A stretch of DNA of 64,000 nt from Hippasteria phrygiana (taxonomy: Eukaryota; Echinodermata; Asteroidea; Valvatida; Goniasteridae): assembly GCA_037893225.1 (NCBI GenBank), contig JAZGUH010000535.1, forward strand, positions 1 through 64,000, read 5' to 3'. The number at the start of each line of letters is the position of its first letter. The first letter of the stretch is position 1. The notes under the pieces are model-generated. The model worked only from the letters and a program-made list of their open reading frames with translations. It was not told the origin of the DNA and made no database searches. Of this stretch, positions 1 to 11,356 are shown piece by piece. The position numbers and the translations under genes were made by a program.

Positions 1-799
1 TATTTTTTTAGGGTTATAGACTTAGCTTATAACTCAATTCAGAAATTGCATGAAATCTCTAACAATATTCAGTAATTTTGACAATGTAAGGGATATGCTT
101 AGATTCTGGGCGCTACATGATATTGCAGATTATCGGCGGCTTCTAGAAAGTTAACACTTGTTGGAGAAAATTTTCAAACCTCTGCAAATGTTTATGTTTC
201 TTCCCGCCACCAGCTGTGTCGTCAGCGATTACCTTTTCTAAATATTGCTCCATGCCTGTATCAAATTTCCTGGGGTTTGGACTTGCATCTACTCAATTCA
301 TATTGCATGAAATATCAACCTAATACAGTAATTTATGACATGTATGCATAGCTAGATTCTGGCGCTACATGTTGCAATTATCGCGGCTATCTTAAGTTAA
401 ACATCTTGTGTAGAAATTCAACAACCTTCGCGCATGTTTATTTTTTCCCGGCCAACCATCTGTGTGCAGATTTACCTTTTTATTCTTTAATTCTCCATTG
501 CCTCTCCAAATTACCCTGATGGGTATGGACTTGCCTTACTCAGTCATAATTGTGCATTAATATCAACAAATTCAGTAATTTTTGACATGTGATGGTATAC
601 AGCTTAGATCTGCGAGCTACATGTTGGCAATTATCGGCGGCTTCTTAGAGCTTAACACTTGTGTGATGAAAATTCAACCTCGATGTTTATTTCTTCCGGC
701 CAATCATCTGTGTCTTCGCCTATATCATTAGAATATTTACTATTTATTGCTTCCATGCATGTCAAACCTTCCTGGGTATGGACTTGCTTTATTCATAGT

Positions 800-880
800 G
801 CATAATTTCATTTTGACATGCATACAGTAATTTGACATGCATAATGCATATATGCAGTAAATTTTGACATTGTAGTGTTA
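800..880 (+). repeat. Micro-duplication inside a degenerate monomer
   Basis: The normal text CAGTAATTTTGACATG occurs here as three partial copies in a row (around 811-820, 828-840 and 855-870), separated by CATA/GCATATATGC fragments, and the monomer is locally lengthened. It lies in the indel-rich left part, so replication slippage and a sequencing or assembly stutter are both possible. Confidence 0.6.
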
Positions 881-2000
881 GCTTAGATCTGGCGTTTACA
901 TGGTTGCAATCATCAGGCGGCTTCTCTAGAGTTAAAACTTGTGAGAAAATTCAAAACCTCGCAATGTTTTATTTTCTTTCCGGCCTACATCTGTGTACAT
1001 GTGTACCGTCTTATTATTGCTCCATAGCATTGTCAGAATTCCTAGGGTTATGGTCTCTTGCTTTACTCATTCATAATTGCATGAAATATAAACCAAATAC
1101 AGTAATTTTGACATGTATGGATAGCTTAGATCTGGCGCTACATGTTGCAATCATCGGCGGCTTCTTAGAGTAAAACTTGTGGAGAAAATTCAAACCTCGC
1201 AATGTTTATTTTCTTTCCGGCCAACATCTGTGTGCATATTACCTTTCTATTTATTGCTCCATGCCTGTCAAATTCCCTGGGGTATGGACTTGCTCTACTC
1301 ATTCATTAATTGCATGAAATATCAACCAAATACAGTAATTTTTGACATGTATGGATAGCTTAGATCTGGCGCTACATGTTGCAATCATCGCGGCTTCCTA
1401 GAGTTAAAACTTGTGGAGAAAATTCCAAACCTCGGCAATGTTTATTTTTCTTTGGCCACATCTTGTGTGCATATTACCTTTCTATTTATTGCTCCATGCC
1501 TGTCAAATTCCTGGGGTATGACTTGCTTTACTCATTCATAATTGCATGAAATATCAACCAAATTCAGATAATTTTTACATGTATGGATAGCTTAGATCTG
1601 GCGCTACATGTTGCAATTATCGGCGGCTTCTCTTAGTTTAAAACTTGTTGGAGAAAATTTCAAACCTCGCATGTTTATTTTCTTTCCGGCCAACATCTGT
1701 GTGCTATTACCTTCTATTTATTGCTCCATGCCTGTCAAATTCCCTAGGGTATGACTTGCTTTCTCATTCATAATTGCATGAAATATAAGACCAATAGCAG
1801 TAATTTTTGACATGTATGGATAGCTTAGATCTGGCGCTACATGTTGCAATCATCGGCGGCTTCTTAGAGTAAAACTTGTGGAGAAAATTCAAACCTCGCA
1901 ATGTTTATTTTCTTTCCGGCCAACAACTGTGTGCAATTTACCCTTCTATTAATTGCTTCAATGCCTAGGTCACAATTCCCTGTGGTAATGTGACTTGGCT

Positions 2001-2058
2001 TAGGTGGGGGGGGAGGGGGGCGGTCTAGATTTAGTCCAGGGGTGGAATTTGTTCGCAT
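2001..2058 (+). other. G-rich insert or replacement in a satellite monomer
   Basis: After GACTTGGCTTAG the monomer text is replaced by a G-run block (eight Gs, an A, six Gs) and about 35 bases with no match to the satellite (TCTAGATTTAGTCCAGG and following). The satellite resumes at AAATATCAACC. The piece normally found here (CTCATTCATAATTGCATG) is missing. The block encodes a proline run on the minus strand, which is not evidence of a gene. Because it sits in the indel-rich part it may be a read artefact. Confidence 0.7.
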
Positions 2059-4080
2059 ATAAATATCAACCAAATACAGTAATTTTGACATGTATGGATA
2101 GCTTAGATCTGGCGCTACATGGTTGCAAATCATCGGCGGCTTCCTAGAGTTAAAACTTGTGGAGAAAATTCAAACCTCGCAATGTTTTACTTTTCTTTCC
2201 GGCCAAACATCTGTGTGCATAATTACCTTCTATTTATTGCTCCATGCCTGTCTAAATTCCCTGGGGGTATGGACTTGCTCTACTCATTTCATAATTGCAT
2301 GAAATATCAACCAATACAGTAATTTTGGACATGTATATGGATAGCTTAGATCTGGCGCTACATGTTGCAATTCATCGGCGGCTTCCTTAGAGTTAAAACT
2401 TGTGGAGAAAGATTCAACACCTCGCAATGTTTATTTTCTTTTCCGGCCAACATCTGTGTACATATTACCGTCTATTTTATTGCTCCATGCATGTCAAATT
2501 CCCTGAGGGTATGGACCTTGCTTTACTCATTCATAATTGCATGAAATATTCAAGCAACAAAATTCAGTACTTTAGACATGTATGGATTAGCTTAGATCTG
2601 CGCTACATGTTTGCAATTCATCGGCGGCTTCTAGAGTTAAAACACTCTTGTGGAGAAAATTCAAACCTCGCAATGTTTATTTTTCTTCCGGCCACCATCT
2701 GGTGTGCAGAGTTACCTTTTATTTATTGCTCCATGCCTGTCAAATTCCTGGGTATGGACTTGCTCTTTACTCATTCATAATTGCATGCAATATCAACCAA
2801 ATTACAGTAATTTTTGCTACGAGTGTATGCGGTATAGCTTAGATACTTGGCCGCTACATGTTGCAAATATCGGCGGCTTCTTAGAGTTAACACTTGTGGA
2901 GAAAATTCAAACCTCGCAAAGTTTTCTTTTTCTTTCCCGGCCAACATCTGTTGTCATAGTTACCGTCTATTTATTGCTCCCATGCCTGTCAAATCCCTAG
3001 GGGTATGACTTGCTTTCTCAATTCATAATTGCATTGAAATATCAACCAATTCAGTTAATATTTGACATGTATATGGATAGCTTAGATCTGGCGCTACATG
3101 TTGCAATTATCGGCGGCTTCTTAGAGTTAACACTTGTGGAGAAAATTCTAACCTCGCAATTGTTTTATTTTCTTCCCGGCCACCATCTGTGTGCAGATTA
3201 CCTTTTATTTATTTGCTCCATGCCTGTCAAATTCCTGGGGTATGGACTTGCTCTACCATTCATAAATTTGCATGAAATATCAACCAAATTACAGTAATTT
3301 TGACATGTATGGATAAGCTTAGTTCTGGCGCCTACATGTTGCAATTCATCGGCGGCTTCCTAGAGTTAAAACTTGTGGAGAAAATTCAAACCTCGCAATG
3401 TTTATTTTCTTTCCGGCCAACATCTGTGTAGATGTTACCGTCTATTTATTGCTCCATGCATGTCAAATTCCCTTGGGTTATGGGACTTGCTTTACTCATT
3501 CATAATTGCATGAAATATCAACCAAATTCAGTAATTTTGCATGTATGGATATGCTTAGATCTGGCGCTACATGTTGCAATTATCGGCGGCTTCTTAGAGT
3601 TAACACTTGTGGAGAAAATTCAAACCTCGCAATGTTTATTTTCTTCCGGCCACCATCTGTGTGCAGATTACCTTTTATTTATTGCTCCATGCCTGTCAAA
3701 TTACCCTGGGGGTATGGACTTGCTTTACTTCATTTCATAATTGCATGAAATATCAACCAACTATACAGTAATTTTCGACATCGTATGGATTAGCTTAGAT
3801 CTGGCGCTAGCATGTTGCAATCATCGGCGGCTTCCTAGAGTTAAAACTTGTGGAGAAAATTCAAACCTCGAGCAATGTTTATTTCTTTTCCGGCCAACAT
3901 CTGTGTGACCATGATTACCGTCTATTTATTGCTCCATGCCTGTCAAAATTCCCAGTAATAGGGGTTGGACTTGCTTTACTCATTCATAATTGCATGAAAT
4001 ATCAACCAAATTCAGTAATTTTGACATGTATGGATAGCGTTAGATCTGGCGCTTACATGTTGCAATTATCGGCTGGCTTC

Positions 4081-4110
4081 TTGGGGTGAAGGGGGAGTGA
4101 GGCGGTAGGT
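4081..4110 (+). other. Second G-rich purine insert in a satellite monomer
   Basis: Between GGCTTCTT and GTTAACAC, where the normal array has only AGA, there are about 25 extra bases made almost wholly of G and A (GGGGTGAAGGGGGAGTGAGG). The monomer is otherwise intact on both sides, so this is an insertion, not a replacement. It resembles the G-rich block near 2,000 in composition but not in sequence. Confidence 0.7.
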
Positions 4111-6851
4111 TAACACATTGTGGAGAAATTCAAACCTCGCAATGTTATTTTTCTCCGGCCACCATCTGTGTGCATATTACCTTTATTTATTGCTCCATGC
4201 CTGTCAAATTCCCTGGGGTATGGACTTGCTTTTACTCATTCATAATTTGCATGAAATATCAACCAAATACAGTAATTTTGACAGTATGGATAGCTTAGAT
4301 CTGCGCTACATGTTTGCAATTATCGGCGGCTTCTTAGAGTTAAAACTTGTGGAGAAAATTCAAACCTCGCAATGTTTATTTTCTTCCGCCACATCATGAC
4401 TGTCAGTGCATATTACCCTATTTATTGCTCCATGCCTGTCAAATTCCCTAGGGGTATGACTTGCTTTACTCATTCATAATTGCAATGAAATATATAACCA
4501 AATACAGTAATTTTGACATGTATGGATAGCTTAGATCTGGCGCTAACATGTTGCAATTCATCGGCGGCTTCTTAGAGTTAAAACCTTGTGGAGAAAATTT
4601 CAAACCTCGCAATGTTTATTTTCTTTCCGGCCAACATCTGTGTGCATATTACCTTCTATTTATTGCTCCATGCCTGTCAAAATTCCCTAGGGTATGACTT
4701 GTCTCTCATCTGCATTTCGAATAATTGCATTAAATATCAACCAAATACAGTAATTTTGACATGTATGGATAGCTTAGATCTGGCGCTACATGTTGCAATC
4801 ATCGGCTGGCTTCCTAGAGTTAAAACTTGTGGAGAAAATTCAAACCTCGCAATTGTTTATTTTCTTTCCGGCCAAACATCTTGTGTGCATATTACCTTCT
4901 ATTTATTGCTCCATGCCTGTCAAATTCCCTGGGGGTATGGACTTGCTCTACTCATTCATAATTGCATGAAAATAATTCAACCAAATACATGTAATTTTTG
5001 ACATGTATGGATAGCTTAGATCTGGCGCTACATGTTGCAATCATCGGCGGCTTCCTAGAGTTAAAACTTGTGGAGAAAATTCAAACCTCGCAATGTTTAT
5101 TTTTATTTCCGGGCCAACATCTGTGTACATGTTTACCGTCTATTTATATTGCTCCATGCATGTCCATATTCCCTGGGGTATGGACTTGCTTTACTCATCA
5201 TAATTGCATGAAATATCAACCAAATTCAGTAATTTTGACATGTATGGATAGCTTAGATCTGGCGCTACATAGTTGCAATTATCGGCGGCTTCTTAGAGTT
5301 AAACACTTGTGGAGAAAATTCAAACCTCGCAATGTTTATTTTCGTCCCGGCCACCATCTGTGTGCAGATTACCTTTTATTTATTGCTCCATGCCTGTCAA
5401 ATTCTCTGGGGGTATGGACTTGCTTTACTCATTCATAATTGCATGCAATATATCAACCAAATTCAGTAATTTTCGACATGTATGGATAGCTTAGATCTGG
5501 CGCTACATGTTGCAATTATCGCGGCTTCTTAGAGTTTAACACTTGTGGAGAAAATTCACAACTTCGCAAAGTTTATTTTCTTTCCGGCCAACATCTGTGT
5601 GCATATACCGTCTATTTATATGTCTCTCCACGCCTGTCAAATTCCCTAGGTTATGACTTGCTTTACTCATTCATAATTGCATGAAATATCAACCAAATTC
5701 AGTAATTTTGACATGTATGGATAGCTTAGATCTGGCGCTAACATGTTGCAATTATCGGCGGTCTTCTTAGAGTTAACACTTTGTGAGAAAATTCAAACCT
5801 CGCAATGTTTATTTTCTTCCCGGCCCACCATCTGTGCTGCAGATTAACCTTTTATTTATTGCTCCATGCCTTGTCAAATTTCCCTGGGGGTATGGACTTG
5901 CTCTACTCATTCATAATTGCATGAAATATCAACCAAATACAGTAATTTTGACATGTATTGGATAGCTTAGATCTGGCGCTACATGTTGCAATCATCGGCG
6001 GCTTCCTAGAGTTAAAACTTAGAGGAGAAAAATTCAAACCTCGCAATGTTTATTTTCTTTCCTGGCCAACATCTGTGTACATGTTACCCGTCTATTTATT
6101 GCTCCATGCATGTCAAATTCCACTGGGGTATGGACTTGCTTTACTACATTCATAATTGCATGAAATATCAACCAAATTCAGTAATTTTGGGCATGTTATG
6201 GATAGCTTAGGATCTGGCGCTACATGTTGCAATTATCGGCGGCTTCTAGAGTTAACACTTGTGGAGAAAATTCAACTCGCAATGTTTAATTTCTTCCCGG
6301 CCACCATCTTGTGTGCAGATTACTTTCTATTTTATTGCTCCATGCCTGTCAAATTCCCTGGGTGATGGACTTGCTGCTTTACTCATTCATAATTGCATGA
6401 AATATCAACCAAATACAGTAATTTTGACATGTATGGATAGCTTAGATCTGGCGCTACATGTTGCAATCATCGGCGGCTTCCTAGAGTTAAAACTTGTGGA
6501 GAAAATTCAAACCTCGCAATGTTTATTTTCTTTCCGGCCAACATCTGTGTGCATATTACCGTCTATTTATTGCTCCATGCCTGTCAAATTCCCTAGGGTA
6601 TGACTTGCTTTACTCATTCATAATTGCATGAAATATCAACCAAATTCAGTAATTTTGACATGTATGGATAGCTTAGATCTGGCGCTACATGTTGCAATTA
6701 TCGGCGGCTTCTTAGAGTTAACACTTGTGGAGAAAATTCAAACCTCGCAATGTTTATTTTCTTCCCGGCCACCATCTGTGTGCAGATTACCTTTTATTTA
6801 TTGCTCCATGCCTGTCAAATTCCCTGGGGTATGGACTTGCTTTACTCATTC

Positions 6852-6933
6852 ATAATTGCATGAAATATCAACCAAATACAGTAATTTTGACATGTATGGA
6901 TAGCTTAGATCTGGCGCTACATGTTGCAATTAT
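6852..6933 (+). other. Imperfect inverted-repeat (dyad) element in each monomer, example copy
   Basis: The left arm ATAATTGCATG (6852-6862) is the reverse complement of CATG-GCAATTAT, found as CATGTTGCAATTAT (6920-6933) with a two-base bulge. Inside it lie a second pair, ACATGT (6890-6895 and 6919-6924), a third, TAGC/GCTA (6901-6904 and 6916-6919), and the palindrome AGATCT (6907-6912) near the centre. The same layout is present in nearly every monomer. The common C variant (GCAATCAT) breaks one pair of the outer arm. Whether a cruciform forms is unknown. Confidence 0.6.
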
Positions 6934-7419
6934 CGGCGGCTTCTTAGAGTTAACACTTGTGGAGAAAATTCAAACCTCGCAATGTTTATTTTCTTTCCGG
7001 CCAACATCTGTGTACATATTACCGTCTATTTATTGCTCCATGCATGTCAAATTCCCTAGGGTATGACTTGCTTTACTCATTCATAATTGCATGAAATATC
7101 AACCAAATTCAGTAATTTTGACATGTATGGATAGCTTAGATCTGGCGCTACATGTTGCAATTATCGGCGGCTTCTTAGAGTTAACACTTGTGGAGAAAAT
7201 TCAAACCTCGCAATGTTTATTTTCTTCCCGGCCACCATCTGTGTGCAGATTACCTTTTATTTATTGCTCCATGCCTGTCAAATTCCCTGGGGTATGGACT
7301 TGCTTTACTCATTCATAATTGCATGAAATATCAACCAAATACAGTAATTTTGACATGTATGGATAGCTTAGATCTGGCGCTACATGTTGCAATTATCGGC
7401 GGCTTCTTAGAGTTAACAC

Positions 7420-7651
7420 TTGTGGAGAAAATTCAAACCTCGCAATGTTTATTTTCTTTCCGGCCAACATCTGTGTACATATTACCGTCTATTTATTGCT
7501 CCATGCATGTCAAATTCCCTGGGGTATGGACTTGCTCTACTCATTCATAATTGCATTAAATATCAACCAAATACAGTAATTTTGACATGTATGGATAGCT
7601 TAGATCTGGCGCTACATGTTGCAATCATCGGCGGCTTCCTAGAGTTAAAAC
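7420..7651 (+). repeat. Reference class-E monomer
   Basis: Class E has GTGTACATATTACCGTC with GCATGTC, intermediate between A' and C. It follows a class-B monomer wherever it occurs. Its last copy is 36383-36614; none is seen in the remaining 27 kb. Confidence 0.9.
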
Positions 7652-7883
7652 TTGTGGAGAAAATTCAAACCTCGCAATGTTTATTTTCTTTCCGGCCAAC
7701 ATCTGTGTGCATATTACCTTCTATTTATTGCTCCATGCCTGTCAAATTCCCTGGGGTATGGACTTGCTCTACTCATTCATAATTGCATGAAATATCAACC
7801 AAATACAGTAATTTTGACATGTATGGATAGCTTAGATCTGGCGCTACATGTTGCAATTATCGGCGGCTTCTTAGAGTTAACAC

Positions 7884-8114
7884 TTGTGGAGAAAATTCAA
7901 ACCTCGCAAAGTTTATTTTCTTTCCGGCCAACATCTGTGTGCATATTACCGTCTATTTATTGCTCCATGCCTGTCAAATTCCCTAGGGTATGACTTGCTT
8001 TACTCATTCATAATTGCATGAAATATCAACCAAATACAGTAATTTTGACATGTATGGATAGCTTAGATCTGGCGCTACATGTTGCAATCATCGGCGGCTT
8101 CCTAGAGTTAAAAC
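7884..8114 (+). repeat. Reference class-D monomer (231 bp)
   Basis: Class D has GCAAAGTTT instead of GCAATGTTT, GCATATTACCGTC, CCCTAGGG and the one-base-short GTATGACTTG. It is always 231 bp. It is preceded by the haplotype CAATTATCGG, TTCTTAGAG and GTTAACAC, which holds an HpaI site. Confidence 0.9.
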
Positions 8115-9040
8115 TTGTGGAGAAAATTCAAACCTCGCAATGTTTATTTTCTTTCCGGCCAACATCTGTGTGCATATTACCTTCTATTTATTGCTCCATG
8201 CCTGTCAAATTCCCTAGGGTATGACTTGCTTTACTCATTCATAATTGCATGAAATATCAACCAAATTCAGTAATTTTGACATGTATGGATAGCTTAGATC
8301 TGGCGCTACATGTTGCAATTATCGGCGGCTTCTTAGAGTTAACACTTGTGGAGAAAATTCAAACCTCGCAATGTTTATTTTCTTCCCGGCCACCATCTGT
8401 GTGCAGATTACCTTTTATTTATTGCTCCATGCCTGTCAAATTCCCTGGGGTATGGACTTGCTTTACTCATTCATAATTGCATGAAATATCAACCAAATAC
8501 AGTAATTTTGACATGTATGGATAGCTTAGATCTGGCGCTACATGTTGCAATTATCGGCGGCTTCTTAGAGTTAACACTTGTGGAGAAAATTCAAACCTCG
8601 CAATGTTTATTTTCTTTCCGGCCAACATCTGTGTACATATTACCGTCTATTTATTGCTCCATGCATGTCAAATTCCCTGGGGTATGGACTTGCTTTATTC
8701 ATTCATAATTGCATGAAATATCAACCAAATGCAGTAATTTTGACATGTATGGATAGCTTAGATCTGGCGCTACATGTTGCAATCATCGGCGGCTTCCTAG
8801 AGTTAAAACTTGTGGAGAAAATTCAAACCTCGCAATGTTTATTTTCTTTCCGGCCAACATCTGTGTACATGTTACCGTCTATTTATTGCTCCATGCATGT
8901 CAAATTCCCTAGGGTATGACTTGCTTTACTCATTCATAATTGCATGAAATATAAACCAAATACAGTAATTTTGACATGTATGGATAGCTTAGATCTGGCG
9001 CTACATGTTGCAATCATCGGCGGCTTCTTAGAGTTAAAAC

Positions 9041-10198
9041 TTGTGGAGAAAATTCAAACCTCGCAATGTTTATTTTCTTTCCGGCCAACATCTGTGTGCA
9101 TATTACCTTCTATTTATTGCTCCATGCCTGTCAAATTCCCTGGGGTATGGACTTGCTCTACTCATTCATAATTGCATTAAATATCAACCAAATACAGTAA
9201 TTTTGACATGTATGGATAGCTTAGATCTGGCGCTACATGTTGCAATCATCGGCGGCTTCCTAGAGTTAAAACTTGTGGAGAAAATTCAAACCTCGCAATG
9301 TTTATTTTCTTTCCGGCCAACATCTGTGTGCATATTACCTTCTATTTATTGCTCCATGCCTGTCAAATTCCCTGGGGTATGACTTGCTTTACTCATTCAT
9401 AATTGCATGAAATATCAACCAAATTCAGTAATTTTGACATGTATGGATAGCTTAGATCTGGCGCTACATGTTGCAATTATCGGCGGCTTCTTAGAGTTAA
9501 AACTTGTGGAGAAAATTCAAACCTCGCAATGTTTATTTTCTTTCCGGCCAACATCTGTGTGCATATTACCTTCTATTTATTGCTCCATGCCTGTCAAATT
9601 CCCTAGGGTATGACTTGCTTTACTCATTCATAATTGCATGAAATATAAACCAAATACAGTAATTTTGACATGTATGGATAGCTTAGATCTGGCGCTACAT
9701 GTTGCAATCATCGGCGGCTTCTTAGAGTTAAAACTTGTGGAGAAAATTCAAACCTCGCAATGTTTATTTTCTTTCCGGCCAACATCTGTGTGCATATTAC
9801 CTTCTATTTATTGCTCCATGCCTGTCAAATTCCCTGGGGTATGGACTTGCTCTACTCATTCATAATTGCATTAAATATCAACCAAATACAGTAATTTTGA
9901 CATGTATGGATAGCTTAGATCTGGCGCTACATGTTGCAATCATCGGCGGCTTCCTAGAGTTAAAACTTGTGGAGAAAATTCAAACCTCGCAATGTTTATT
10001 TTCTTTCCGGCCAACATCTGTGTGCATATTACCTTCTATTTATTGCTCCATGCCTGTCAAATTCCCTGGGGTATGGACTTGCTCTACTCATTCATAATTG
10101 CATGAAATATCAACCAAATACAGTAATTTTGACATGTATGGATAGCTTAGATCTGGCGCTACATGTTGCAATCATCGGCGGCTTCCTAGAGTTAAAAC
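9041..10198 (+). repeat. Run of five class-A monomers
   Basis: Five successive A monomers (9041, 9273, 9504, 9735, 9967) differ only at linked sites: CATTAAAT versus CATGAAAT, AAATTCAG versus AAATACAG, and 231 versus 232 bp. Local one-monomer amplification is the simplest reading. Similar A runs occur at 12979-13904, 27810-28735, 29895-31515 and 36615-37772. Confidence 0.85.
9735..9966 (+). repeat. Reference class-A monomer
   Basis: A full 232-bp monomer taken as the type for class A: TTTCCGGCCAACATCTG, then GTGTGCATATTACCTTC, GCCTGTC and CCCTGGGG. It has CATTAAAT in its right part. The BglII site and the GGCGCTACATGTTGCAAT stretch lie in the right third, as in all monomers. Confidence 0.95.
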
Positions 10199-10661
10199 TT
10201 GTGGAGAAAATTCAAACCTCGCAATGTTTATTTTCTTTCCGGCCAACATCTGTGTACATGTTACCGTCTATTTATTGCTCCATGCATGTCAAATTCCCTA
10301 GGGTATGACTTGCTTTACTCATTCATAATTGCATTAAATATCAACCAAATACAGTAATTTTGACATGTATGGATAGCTTAGATCTGGCGCTACATGTTGC
10401 AATCATCGGCGGCTTCCTAGAGTTAAAACTTGTGGAGAAAATTCAAACCTCGCAATGTTTATTTTCTTTCCGGCCAACATCTGTGTGCATATTACCTTCT
10501 ATTTATTGCTCCATGCCTGTCAAATTCCCTGGGGTATGGACTTGCTCTACTCATTCATAATTGCATGAAATATCAACCAAATACAGTAATTTTGACATGT
10601 ATGGATAGCTTAGATCTGGCGCTACATGTTGCAATCATCGGCGGCTTCCTAGAGTTAAAAC

Positions 10662-10893
10662 TTGTGGAGAAAATTCAAACCTCGCAATGTTTATTTTCTT
10701 TCCGGCCAACATCTGTGTACATGTTACCGTCTATTTATTGCTCCATGCATGTCAAATTCCCTGGGGTATGGACTTGCTTTACTCATTCATAATTGCATGA
10801 AATATCAACCAAATTCAGTAATTTTGACATGTATGGATAGCTTAGATCTGGCGCTACATGTTGCAATTATCGGCGGCTTCTTAGAGTTAACAC
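10662..10893 (+). repeat. Reference class-C monomer
   Basis: Class C is marked by GTGTACATGTTACCGTC and GCATGTC, which together create an NsiI site (ATGCAT). It is normally preceded by the linked haplotype CAATCATCGG, TTCCTAGAG and TTAAAAC, and followed by AAATTCAG. It is the one class common in all four domains together with B. Confidence 0.95.
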
Positions 10894-11125
10894 TTGTGGA
10901 GAAAATTCAAACCTCGCAATGTTTATTTTCTTCCCGGCCACCATCTGTGTGCAGATTACCTTTTATTTATTGCTCCATGCCTGTCAAATTCTCTGGGGTA
11001 TGGACTTGCTTTACTCATTCATAATTGCATGAAATATCAACCAAATTCAGTAATTTTGACATGTATGGATAGCTTAGATCTGGCGCTACATGTTGCAATC
11101 ATCGGCGGCTTCCTAGAGTTAAAAC
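10894..11125 (+). repeat. Reference class-B monomer (TCTCTGGGG subtype)
   Basis: Class B is marked by TTCCCGGCCACCATCTG, GCAGATTACCTTTT and GCCTGTC. This copy has the TCTCTGGGG variant of the usual CCCTGGGG. The same TCTCT variant marks the first monomer of every 11-monomer HOR unit and recurs in domains 3 and 4, usually just before a class-D monomer. Confidence 0.95.
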
Positions 11126-11356
11126 TTGTGGAGAAAATTCAAACCTCGCAATGTTTATTTTCTTTCCGGCCAACATCTGTGTGCATATTACCGTCTATTT
11201 ATTGCTCCATGCCTGTCAAATTCCCTAGGGTATGACTTGCTTTACTCATTCATAATTGCATGAAATATCAACCAAATTCAGTAATTTTGACATGTATGGA
11301 TAGCTTAGATCTGGCGCTACATGTTGCAATTATCGGCGGCTTCTTAGAGTTAACAC
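11126..11356 (+). repeat. Reference class-A' monomer
   Basis: Like class A but with ACCGTC for ACCTTC, and 231 bp with CCCTAGGG (an AvrII site) followed by GTATGACTTG. In the 11-monomer HOR this class occupies the sixth position. Confidence 0.9.

Larger units (their letters stand above)
1..6375 (+). repeat. Indel-rich left part of the satellite array
   Basis: The same monomers continue here, but nearly every one carries scattered one- or two-base insertions and deletions (extra T in TGTTTGCAAT, lost G in ATCGCGGC, and so on), so the period wanders and ORFs break. The changes are mostly indels at random places, densest before about 900. They stop abruptly: the last clear ones are near 6360-6376 (GGGTGATGG, extra GCT), after which the array is clean. 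Class order can still be read. Near 5309-6290 it is B, D, B, C, B, followed by clean A', B, E, which is the order of the 11-monomer HOR from 25956 to 27578. This suggests low-quality sequence over normal array rather than an ancient edge. A biological decayed margin is the alternative. Confidence 0.9.
7188..8809 (+). repeat. Seven-monomer block, copy 1 (B E A D A B E)
   Basis: This block matches 11357-12978 at a spacing of 4,169 bp (18 monomers), including shared details such as the 231-bp D monomer with GCAAAG and the E monomer with GCTTTATTC followed by AAATGCAG. The fifth monomer differs: ACCTTC here and ACCGTC in the other copy. Similarity ends after the second E, where this copy goes on to C (8810) and the other to A (12979). 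Confidence 0.85.

Noticed and set aside
1864..2133. Minus-strand 89-codon ORF with a proline run
   Set aside because: The prolines come from the G-run block near 2,005-2,020 in indel-rich sequence; the rest is antisense satellite.
1..6375. Ancient diverged edge of the array
   Set aside because: Changes are mainly indels, stop abruptly near 6,376, and young HOR markers (CATGCAAT, CCACGCC, GGCATG) survive in the right order. This favours low sequence quality; kept as an open question in the findings.
6881..6933. tRNA or Pol III promoter boxes in the monomer
   Set aside because: No match to a GGTTCGA-type B box and no cloverleaf could be drawn; only the dyad symmetry is supported.
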